DNA of 12,254 nucleotides, from contig JAYKGU010000044.1 in the NCBI GenBank assembly GCA_035285585.1, positions 1 to 12,254 of the forward strand, in the 5' to 3' direction. This document shows positions 1 through 6,152 of this stretch, one piece after another. The notes beneath the pieces were generated by a model. It ran no database searches, was not told where the DNA came from, and saw nothing but the letters and a program-made list of their open reading frames with translations. The stretch comes from JAYKGU01 sp035285585 (GTDB lineage: Bacteria; Cyanobacteriota; Cyanobacteriia; CAKZMO01). Both the position numbers and the translations under genes were made by a program. The first letter of the stretch is position 1. Every line of letters begins with the position of its first letter.

Positions 1-2409
1 CACATCCACCATATCTACCCCCTCCGTAGAGAAAGCCTCGGTTGGTGTGGGCGTCACTGCTGAGGCGGCAGGAGAGGCTTCCTCAGACACCTCATCCAGG
101 GGAGCACTGGAGGCAGCAAAGGCAGCATCTGGGACAGTATCTGGGAGCGTATCTGGGACAGTATCTGGGAGCGTATCTGGGACAATATCCGGGACAGTGG
201 CCGGAGATGCCGCCTCGTCTGCATCGACTTCCGCCTCCGAGAAGGCGGCCATCTCTGCTTCGGCGGCCTTTTCCATCGCCAGGGCTAACTGCTGCATGGC
301 CCGACGCACATTGGTTGAGTTGCCCGCATCGCGGAATTGACTGGCGGCCTGCTCCAAATCCTCGATCGCCCCTTCAAAGTTTTGCACCGTCTGGTAAGCC
401 ATGCCCCGGTGATAAAGCACCACCGCCGAGTCAGGGCTGTACTGGAGGGCCTGGCTGTAGTCCGCGATCGCCCCATCATGGTCGTGCAGCTTCTGGCAGG
501 CCAGCCCCCGATAGAAGTAGGCGATCACCGACGTGGGATTGGCTTCCAGGGCCAGGCTAAAGTCCGCGATCGCCCCGTACTGATCCCCCAGCTCTGAGTG
601 GATAAAGCCCCGGTTGCAGAAGGCGTCTCCCCGGTTGGGGTCGATTTCAATGGCGCGGCTAAAGTCGGCGATCGCCCCCGCCGGATCCTGCCGGTCGTAG
701 TGAATCACCCCGCGCATGTTGTAGGCTGCCGCATCCATGGGGTTGGCGGCAATGATCCGATCCAGGTCAGTGAGGGAACTGGTGCGATCGCCCAGGTCAT
801 ACTGGGTGACTGCCCGGTTCCAGAAGGCTTCCAGATTGTCGTCTGCGAGGGCGGGGTGGTCAAACCGCTGGGTGAGCTGGCGGATCACCGCCCCATCCGT
901 GGTGCGCAGCTTGAGTTCCAGGTCATCAAACAGGGTGGCGACTTTCAGCCGATTTTCAATGCCCAGCACCGCCATCTGGTTGTCAGCCACCAGGAAGTTT
1001 TCCACGGTGCCCAGTACTTTGAACCGGAATTGCTGGGGATACTGGCGCTTTAAATTGAGCAACAGCTTCAGGGTGGCTTGCAGCGCCTGCTGGCCTAGGG
1101 GATTGATGGCCCAGCGGCGGTTGATGACGCTCAGGTAGCGATCGCTCTGGGGCGGCGTGAGGTGGCACCAGCCCACATCTAACTGGCAGTTGCGCTTGAG
1201 CAGGGCTTCCAGCTTGGCCGTCAGGGAGCGGTCAAATTCGCTGCCCTTTGACCAGGGGTAGACGAGAATAAGCCGCTGTTGAACCGTATCTAGGGCTTCT
1301 TCAAGGACCTGCCGACTGCCCGCGATCGCCCCCCGCGTCGGGGCGTCACTGTGGAGATCGAAGATCAGCTCATAGGGCCGATGGGGCTGGGTCTGAAGCT
1401 GCTGGTTGAGGGTATCCAGCTCTTGCTGCAGGGTGACCCGCATCTGGGCCTGAAACTGGTTAGAGCTGGGCAGGGTGCGCAACTGCTGGTTGATGGCCCG
1501 CAGCTCTCGCTCCAGCATCTCTTCAATTTGAGCACGGAACTGGGGCACGTCGGGGACGGCCTGGAGGCGCTGCTGAATGTCTTGAATTTGCCGCTTCAGC
1601 AGGGTGTCGGCCTGGGTGTGGGAGTCTTGCTGCTGCTGCAGTGCCCGCACATCGGAGACCACCGAGTTCAAATCCCGCTTGGGCACCAGCTCGGCAACTA
1701 CGCTTACCAATTCCGCCAGTTCCCGCTTGATGGAGCTGGCATCCACCGGGGGTGGCAGCGCTTTCATCTGCCGACTCAGGTAGTTGACCTGCTCCTGCAA
1801 GTAGGCCAGGGAGGGCTTGGTCTGGTCAGACACAGTTTGCAGCGTGGTTTGGATCTGCTTTGATTCGTTGGCTACCTGGGCGATCGCCTTTTCCACCTCA
1901 TCGACCCGGCTGGAGTTGGCCAACTGGTTGAGGTGCGCCCGCAGGTTTGCCAGCCCACTATACAGCTCTGAATAGGAGTTTTCTAGATTGCGAATATCGT
2001 CTCTGACCGATCCCAGGTTTTGCCCTTCCAGCACCTTGAGATGTTTGACCACCTCCTCTTGCATGCTGTTGACCTGCACCGCCAGCCGCTTCATTTCTTC
2101 CCGGTTGTGGCGGAGAATCGACTTGCGCACGTCCCCAATCATTTCGGGGGAGGGCAGGGTCTGCAGATGCTGATTGAGCAGCTCAATATCTTTGGTAAGA
2201 TTTTGCTTCAGCTCGGCCTGGGCCGTAATTTGCTTTTGCTCTTGAGCAGACTCAATGCGCCGTCGATTGGCAAAACCAACCAGCATGGCGAAGGAGAGGG
2301 GCGTCGAGGCGTAGAGAAACTGCTTCGACAAAACGGACATGACCGTTCCGGCACCAATGCCGACCAGAGACACATATTCTGCAAAATCTAGCCAATGACG
2401 ATTCTTCAC
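1..2409 (-). CDS. Membrane-anchored coiled-coil/TPR protein with PLD-like region (3' end outside window)
   Basis: One uninterrupted minus-strand frame gives 803 codons from a GTG at 2409 and is still open at position 1, so the C-terminus is missing. A stop lies 17 codons upstream and no in-frame ATG precedes residue 24 (2340). GTG is preferred because it keeps the N-terminus KNRHWLDFAEYVSLVG, a membrane hairpin start common in cyanobacterial proteins. Residues about 5-42 are hydrophobic and end in NRRR; about 43-343 are Q/E/L-rich and likely coiled coil. Residues 344-523 resemble a phospholipase-D fold (LILVYPW, LDVGWCHL, ENFLVADNQMAVLG) but lack the HxK motif. About five TPRs follow at 526-695 (GAIADFSRAIEIDPN, GAIADYSQALQYSPD), then an acidic, proline-rich tail with PDT repeats. 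TPRs usually mediate protein contacts; no specific role is known. Transcribed divergently from the export gene. No clear Shine-Dalgarno precedes the GTG. Confidence 0.88.
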   Translation of the reverse strand, partial: MKNRHWLDFAEYVSLVGIGAGTVMSVLSKQFLYASTPLSFAMLVGFANRRRIESAQEQKQITAQAELKQNLTKDIELLNQHLQTLPSPEMIGDVRKSILRHNREEMKRLAVQVNSMQEEVVKHLKVLEGQNLGSVRDDIRNLENSYSELYSGLANLRAHLNQLANSSRVDEVEKAIAQVANESKQIQTTLQTVSDQTKPSLAYLQEQVNYLSRQMKALPPPVDASSIKRELAELVSVVAELVPKRDLNSVVSDVRALQQQQDSHTQADTLLKRQIQDIQQRLQAVPDVPQFRAQIEEMLERELRAINQQLRTLPSSNQFQAQMRVTLQQELDTLNQQLQTQPHRPYELIFDLHSDAPTRGAIAGSRQVLEEALDTVQQRLILVYPWSKGSEFDRSLTAKLEALLKRNCQLDVGWCHLTPPQSDRYLSVINRRWAINPLGQQALQATLKLLLNLKRQYPQQFRFKVLGTVENFLVADNQMAVLGIENRLKVATLFDDLELKLRTTDGAVIRQLTQRFDHPALADDNLEAFWNRAVTQYDLGDRTSSLTDLDRIIAANPMDAAAYNMRGVIHYDRQDPAGAIADFSRAIEIDPNRGDAFCNRGFIHSELGDQYGAIADFSLALEANPTSVIAYFYRGLACQKLHDHDGAIADYSQALQYSPDSAVVLYHRGMAYQTVQNFEGAIEDLEQAASQFRDAGNSTNVRRAMQQLALAMEKAAEAEMAAFSEAEVDADEAASPATVPDIVPDTLPDTVPDTLPDTVPDAAFAASSAPLDEVSEEASPAASAVTPTPTEAFSTEGVDMVDV
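131..202. repeat. 12-bp tandem repeat (six units) inside the TPR gene
   Basis: Six 12-bp units lie end to end: GGGACAGTATCT and GGGAGCGTATCT alternate twice, then two diverged units (GGGACAATATCC, GGGACAGTGGCC). Because 12 is a multiple of 3, the repeat stays in frame and encodes PDT(V/L)-type tetrapeptides at residues about 737-760 of the minus-strand protein. It is probably a flexible proline-rich linker whose copy number can change by slippage. Confidence 0.9.
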
Positions 2410-2765
2410 TGTAAAAGCCGTGATAAGTAGGTGCGCGTGACAAACCGAACTCGGACATTAGGCGAAGTTCGTTGATTACTCGACTCTACTCAAACCAGGG
2501 GAGAGGATCAGGAAAGCCAATTATCAGAAAAAATTATGTGCGTCCAGGCTCCAAGTGCTGAAATCCACAGCGTATAGCCTTTTGGCGTCTTTCCGTAATT
2601 TCCCGAGGGCTTTGTGAAGACTCTGTAAGCTGAAACGGGTGCGCCTCACTGAACCGATCTTTCAAACCCTGGGATCTCTGATGCGGATAGCCATGTCCCG
2701 ATCCCTACCGCCATTCCTGAAAGGGGGAATGGATGAGAATCCACGTTCATAGAAAGGTATAGCCG
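2410..2765. promoter_or_regulatory. Divergent intergenic region between TPR and OPX genes
   Basis: 356 bp with no credible ORF separate two divergent starts, so promoters for both should lie here. I see no strong sigma-70 pair in either direction. On the minus strand a -10-like GATAAT (2525-2520) lies about 110 nt before the GTG, without a convincing -35. On the plus strand the only clear structure is the inverted repeat at 2711-2732. Confidence 0.45.
2711..2732. repeat. Inverted repeat upstream of OPX gene
   Basis: CCATTCC (2711-2717) and GGAATGG (2726-2732) are perfect 7-bp arms around an 8-nt loop, 33 nt before the ATG at 2766. It could be an operator or a hairpin in the 5' leader; the sequence does not say which. 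Confidence 0.5.
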
Positions 2766-3974
2766 ATGCAGCGAGAAATTTGCAAAGAAAGTCTTTTGTG
2801 GGAAGATGCTCCCTTGAAAAAAACAAAAACATTGGCCCTGGGCGCATTGACCCTTGCCCTGGGAGGTTTGTTTTACTGCAGCCCTGCCCAGGCCCAATAC
2901 CTTGGCCCGGATAATTTATTTCCACCGGACGCCGAAAGCCCCTGGGTGAATGAGAACTCTGGCAGTAGCGCTGCGGCAGCGGGTAACTACCTGTTGGGAG
3001 TTGGCGATGTGGTGCGGGTGGATGTCTTCAACATTCCCGACTACAGCGGTGAGTTTCAGGTGCTGGCAGGGGGCATTCTCAACCTGCCCATCATTGGGAA
3101 CGTGCCGGTCGAGGGCCTGTCCCTGCAACAGGCTTCTGCCCAGATTGAAGGTCAGCTCACCCCCTATGTGCGCCGCCCTCGGGTTACCCTGAGCATACTG
3201 CGACGGCGGCCTTTGCAGATTGCGATCGCCGGTGAGGTGAGTCGGCCTGGATCCTACCGCATCGGGTTGGGGAATGATAACGACTCCGATTCGTCATCAT
3301 CGGGGCTGCCAACCCTGACCCAGGTAATTGAGCTGGCCGGGGGCATCACCCAGTCAGCAGATATTCGGCGGATTGAGGTGCAGCGCCGCCTGCCGCCTTC
3401 GTCCAATGCCCGTACCTTAAGTCCGCTGCTGCTGGGGGAGATCGGAGCAACCGTACCCTCCAATCGAGAAGTGATTTCGATTAACCTCTGGGAACTGCTG
3501 CAGGATGGGAACCTGGATGAGGATCTGTTGCTGCAGGATGGCGATCGCATCATTGTCCCTGAGGCAGTGGCCCTCAACCCCGACGAGGTCACCGAACTGG
3601 CCAGCGCCAGCTTCTCCCCGGACGACATCACCGTCAATGTAGTAGGGGAAGTGGATGCCCCTGGAGCCATCCAGGTGCCGCCCAATACGCCCCTCAACCA
3701 GGCCATTCTGGCGGCGGGCGGGTTTAACAACCGGGCCAGAATCCGCTCGGTTGATCTGATTCGTCTGAATCCTAACGGCACCGTCTCTCGACGCACCATC
3801 GATATCGATTTTGAGGCAGGTGCTAATGAAAACCTCAACCCGCCTTTAAGACCCAACGATACGGTGGTGGTGCGCCGCTCGGGGTTGGCTCGTATTGGCG
3901 ATACGGTTAGCTCGGTGGTCGCCCCGGTCAGCGGTATTTTCAGTATCCTGCGCCTATTTGGACTGGGCTTTTAA
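2766..3974 (+). CDS. Wza-like outer-membrane polysaccharide export (OPX) protein
   Basis: Predicted outer-membrane/periplasmic channel that conducts polysaccharide out of the cell together with a Wzc-type partner, which is encoded at 6146-8623. Of 402 residues from the ATG, 18-43 form a signal peptide (KKT n-region, Leu/Ala/Gly core, AQA|Q cleavage). Residues about 75-150 are a Poly_export domain (LLGVGDVVRVDVF, PIIGNVPVEGLS). Two SLBB-type domains follow: about 151-265 (IAGEVSRPGSYRIG, VIELAGGIT, LLQDGDRIIVPE) and about 288-370 (VVGEVDAPGAIQVP, AILAAGGF, LRPNDTVVVRR). Residues 378-400 form a short hydrophobic segment that could be the Wza-type C-terminal membrane helix. A Cys (FYC) occurs late in the signal peptide but not in a good lipobox. 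The start is uncertain: ATG 2766 has AAAGG 8 nt upstream, but TTG 2814 is also well placed and gives a more typical signal peptide. About 1 kb separates it from the next gene. Confidence 0.93.
   Translation: MQREICKESLLWEDAPLKKTKTLALGALTLALGGLFYCSPAQAQYLGPDNLFPPDAESPWVNENSGSSAAAAGNYLLGVGDVVRVDVFNIPDYSGEFQVLAGGILNLPIIGNVPVEGLSLQQASAQIEGQLTPYVRRPRVTLSILRRRPLQIAIAGEVSRPGSYRIGLGNDNDSDSSSSGLPTLTQVIELAGGITQSADIRRIEVQRRLPPSSNARTLSPLLLGEIGATVPSNREVISINLWELLQDGNLDEDLLLQDGDRIIVPEAVALNPDEVTELASASFSPDDITVNVVGEVDAPGAIQVPPNTPLNQAILAAGGFNNRARIRSVDLIRLNPNGTVSRRTIDIDFEAGANENLNPPLRPNDTVVVRRSGLARIGDTVSSVVAPVSGIFSILRLFGLGF
2801..2816 (+). promoter_or_regulatory. Alternative RBS and TTG start for OPX gene
   Basis: GGAAG at 2801-2805 lies 8 nt before TTG 2814-2816. 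Starting there removes 16 residues that include three acidic ones and a Trp, and leaves a signal peptide beginning MKKTKTLALGALTL. This looks more natural than the longer form, but the ATG at 2766 also has a good ribosome site. Confidence 0.45.
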
Positions 3975-3980
3975 TGGTTT

Positions 3981-4074
3981 AGAGGCTCTGTCTGCCTCTG
4001 GCCAGTAAGTAGGCAGCCATAAACGAAGCGATGGTGGGGGGCGCGCCCCACCTGCTTTTATAACCAGCTACTTA
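3981..4074 (+). terminator. Stem-loop cluster after OPX gene, probable terminator region
   Basis: Just past the OPX stop codon, AGAGGC (3981-3986) pairs with GCCTCT (3994-3999). Next, TAAGTAG (4006-4012) pairs with CTACTTA (4068-4074), enclosing GCAG/CTGC and the strong GGTGGGG (4033-4039)/CCCCACC (4046-4052) hairpin, which is followed by TGCTTTTA. The U-run is short, so it may be an inefficient terminator or a 3'-end stabilising structure. Confidence 0.5.
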
Positions 4075-4235
4075 GGGAGAATTGTAGCGTTTGAAACAAT
4101 CCATCGCACCCTGGCAGGTTCTCAAATTTTTTACAGTTTTTTCACAGGTAAAGAAGCGGAATCTCCCAGGGACTGCCGGTTAAAAAAGCACCCAGTAACT
4201 ATCCTGAAAAGCCCATTAATCCTTGTGCCTGTGTT

Positions 4236-4266
4236 GCGAAAACCTTTTGATAAAAAGGCTTTTTGC
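4236..4266 (+). terminator. Imperfect 13-bp stem-loop, possible terminator or leader element
   Basis: GCGAAAACCTTTT (4236-4248), loop GATA, then AAAAGG (4253-4258), a bulged C, and TTTTTGC (4260-4266). The stem has one bulge and one G-U pair. Its 3' arm contains a five-T run, so it could terminate transcription, although the T-run is inside the stem rather than after it. It is 262 nt downstream of the OPX stop. Confidence 0.45.
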
Positions 4267-4352
4267 CCTTTATCGCACTATTTTGGCTGAAGTATAAATT
4301 GTCCAAAGGTTGATAAGGGCGTGAAAATCAGGGCCTTTCGCTAGAATTGTTC

Positions 4353-4380
4353 TTGACATTCTCTCACTAATTCGTAATGA
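4353..4380 (+). promoter_or_regulatory. Candidate sigma-70-type promoter
   Basis: A consensus TTGACA (4353-4358) is followed after 16 bp by TAATGA (4375-4380), which matches the -10 consensus only partly. It points toward the glycosyltransferase and would give a leader of about 590 nt. An inverted repeat starts just downstream at 4383 and could be an operator. Confidence 0.4.
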
Positions 4381-4382
4381 TC

Positions 4383-4428
4383 GGCATATACGCAAACGTA
4401 ATTACAGTTATTGTTCGCTAAATATGCC
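4383..4428. repeat. Inverted repeat next to the candidate promoter
   Basis: GGCATAT (4383-4389) and ATATGCC (4422-4428) are perfect 7-bp arms separated by 32 nt. The interval contains the 8-bp palindrome GTAATTAC (4398-4405). CGTAAT also occurs at 4373 and 4397, 24 bp apart. It could be a regulator site; no known operator is recognised. Confidence 0.35.
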
Positions 4429-4660
4429 TTTTCTGATATTGCCTTGTTGATTCTACGGAAACCACCTATTGGTTGATTTCGTCTCATTAGGCAATCGGGC
4501 CGAGACTTCAATCCGGTTCGTCTCTCTGGTAATCTCTATAACGCAGGCAGGGTGATCCGCTCAGTGGTGCTAGCCGTTACAAAATGCGGCTCAATCTTTC
4601 GCAGGTGCAACTACCATCCCTTCAGTAATTTTAGCTCCTACGAAAGGAAATAGCCTTACT

Positions 4661-4832
4661 ATGCTTCACAACGTTTTTAACGGCTTGAAAAGATCTACCC
4701 CACCTTCGTTTTGCCCCTGAGCAAATCCAGATTGCCCTTTCAGGAATCGGAACCGTCGAGCAGGTATTACTCAGCACAAGGAGCAATCTCATTACCCGCT
4801 ACCCATTTATCCTCTACAGGAAGATCTCCTGA
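4661..4832 (+). pseudogene. Possible decayed small ORF (weak)
   Basis: An ATG at 4661, preceded by GAAAGGAAA, reads MLHNVFNGLK and then hits a stop at residue 20. A shift of one base at the AAAA run near 4688-4691 would join it to an open frame reading DLPHLRFAPEQIQIALSG and ending at TGA 4830-4832, for about 56 residues. The amphipathic look of that stretch hints at former coding. I recognise no family, and chance is a serious alternative. Confidence 0.2.
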
Positions 4833-4844
4833 TGACTGAAGGGA

Positions 4845-4885
4845 GGTTGGGAAAGACGTAAGACGCAAAATTTCTGCACCCAACC
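4845..4885 (+). promoter_or_regulatory. Stem-loop in the leader of the glycosyltransferase gene
   Basis: GGTTGGG (4845-4851) pairs perfectly with CCCAACC (4879-4885) across 27 nt. It is followed by TGCAG (4887-4891) with a matching CTGCA about 30 nt later, enclosing the small CGG-CATA-CCG hairpin. Together these could fold the last 130 nt before the start codon. No known riboswitch consensus is recognised. Confidence 0.35.
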
Positions 4886-4976
4886 GTTGCAGGGGGCAAA
4901 AACGGCATACCGATCAGGCTGCTGCATATTCAGGTTTGATTAACACAACCATTACTTTTGTAGACAAGGTAAAACT

Positions 4977-6152
4977 ATGAAGGTTGCTCTGGTTCACGAT
5001 TATTTAACTCAAAGAGGTGGTGCGGAGCGAGTCTTTGAACTCCTTTGCAAGCACTTTCCAGACGCGGATATCTACACTTCGCTGTATAATCCAAAGACCA
5101 CGATTGACATTCGCGATCGCCCCATCCACACCACCAAGCTCCAATCCATACCGGGCGCAACCCAGTACTTTCGGTTGCTGGCACCCTTCTATTTTTCAGC
5201 TTTCAAAGAACTCGATCTGCAGCAATACGATCTAATTATCAGCAGTACCACCAGCTTTGCCAAGGCCGTTAGAAAGCGGCCCGATGCCCATCACATCTGC
5301 TTCTGCCACAACATCACCCGCTTTCTTTGGGATACCCGCACCTACATCGACCAATACAAAGACTATAAAGCATTGCTGCCAATTCTTCAGCCAATCTTTC
5401 AAAAGCTTAAGCAAGTTGATTTCAACTACGCCCAAAATCCAGATCTGTACATTGCCAATTCAACTACGGTAGCCGAGCGAATTCAGCAAATCTACGGCAG
5501 ACCGGCCATTACCGTGAACTACCCCATTGATACCGGCAAGTTCAAATACTCTGAGCAGAAGGATGACTTCTACCTGGTGTCGTCGCGGCTGCTGGGCTAC
5601 AAGCGCATTGATGTGGTGGTAGAAGCCTTCAACTGGTTGGGATGGCCCCTGCTGATTACCGGTGACGGCCCAGAACGGGAAAATCTAGAAGCCAAAGCCC
5701 TGCCCAACATTTCCTTCCTCGGTCATGTCAGTGACGATGAGCGCAAGCATCTGATGTCGCGGGCTAAGGCGGTGATTGTGACAGCCCTGGAAGACTATGG
5801 ACTGGTACCCATTGAAGCGAACGTCAGCGGTACGCCCGTGATTTGCTACGGTGCGGGTGGCGTGTTAGATACTCAAATTCCCGACAAAACGGGCGTCTTC
5901 TTCCACCGCCAGTCACCCGAGGCACTGCATCAGGCGCTCCTGCGGGCCAACACCATTGACTGGGACTATGCCCAAATTCGCGAGCACGTCCTTCAGCACT
6001 TTAGTGAGGAGGTCTTCTTCCGAAAAGTTACGGATATTATCGAAGATTTCTGTAAAAACAGAAAGATCGTTAGCAATCAGACCCTGCACGACGATCCGTG
6101 TAGCTTGAATAGACCAACTACCAAAGCAAACTGGACAGTCAAGGCATGTTGA
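4977..6152 (+). CDS. Glycosyltransferase family 4 (GT-B) for exopolysaccharide assembly
   Basis: Likely transfers a sugar from a nucleotide donor (possibly GDP-mannose) onto the lipid-linked repeat unit at the cytoplasmic face of the membrane. The 391-residue protein opens with the GT4-type glycine-rich N-terminus MKVALVHDYLTQRGGAERV (GGAERV at 14-19). FCHNITRFLWD (109-119) corresponds to the conserved CH-TP-RY-WD region of this subfamily. The donor-binding half has SSRLLGYKRID (202-212), ITGDGPERENLE (227-238) and the EX7E motif EDYGLVPIE (E272, E280). Residues after about 360 are a variable tail. ATG 4977 is supported by AAGG at 4966-4969. Its last codons overlap the next start by 7 nt (ATGTTGA), so translation is probably coupled. 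The sugar specificity cannot be read from the sequence; the mannosyltransferase suggestion rests only on resemblance to WbaZ/WcaI-like enzymes. Confidence 0.92.
   Translation: MKVALVHDYLTQRGGAERVFELLCKHFPDADIYTSLYNPKTTIDIRDRPIHTTKLQSIPGATQYFRLLAPFYFSAFKELDLQQYDLIISSTTSFAKAVRKRPDAHHICFCHNITRFLWDTRTYIDQYKDYKALLPILQPIFQKLKQVDFNYAQNPDLYIANSTTVAERIQQIYGRPAITVNYPIDTGKFKYSEQKDDFYLVSSRLLGYKRIDVVVEAFNWLGWPLLITGDGPERENLEAKALPNISFLGHVSDDERKHLMSRAKAVIVTALEDYGLVPIEANVSGTPVICYGAGGVLDTQIPDKTGVFFHRQSPEALHQALLRANTIDWDYAQIREHVLQHFSEEVFFRKVTDIIEDFCKNRKIVSNQTLHDDPCSLNRPTTKANWTVKAC

Larger units (their letters stand above)
4075..4976. other. About 900 bp without a convincing gene, structured, upstream of the glycosyltransferase
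   Basis: No frame on either strand gives a persuasive protein. The stretch is more A/T-rich than the flanking genes and has no HIP1 site. It contains a 13-bp imperfect stem-loop (4236-4266), a sigma-70-like promoter (4353-4380), inverted repeats (4383-4428, 4845-4885), short hairpins (CAGGA/TCCTG at 4817-4831; CGG-CATA-CCG at 4903-4912) and a possible remnant of a small ORF (4661-4832). It probably includes a long 5' leader for the genes starting at 4977. Confidence 0.5.

Noticed and set aside
131..202. CRISPR-like array
   Set aside because: Units are 12 bp with no spacers and are in frame with a protein.
1351..1863. Plus-strand open frame of 170 codons, and others at 42-560, 598-1053 and 737-1138
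   Set aside because: They lie opposite the long minus-strand TPR gene, whose frame has recognisable TPRs and coiled coil. The plus-strand products are low-complexity (His/Gln/Leu-rich) with no known motif.
2766..2900. Lipoprotein signal on the OPX protein, as in E. coli Wza
   Set aside because: The only Cys is preceded by LFY, a poor lipobox, whereas AQA|Q just after it is a good signal peptidase I site.
3254..3856. Minus-strand open frame of 200 codons inside the OPX gene
   Set aside because: Ser/Arg-rich product with no motif, opposite clear SLBB domains on the plus strand.
4936..4964. Promoter TTGATT-17 bp-TGTAGA just before the glycosyltransferase
   Set aside because: It would place the transcript start only a few bases before the ATG and remove the AAGG ribosome site from the mRNA.
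4080..4976. Cyclic-di-GMP (GEMM) riboswitch
   Set aside because: CACAGGTAAA (near 4144) and GACGCAAAA (near 4862) recall parts of the consensus, but they are about 700 nt apart and the rest of the core and its pairing are missing.
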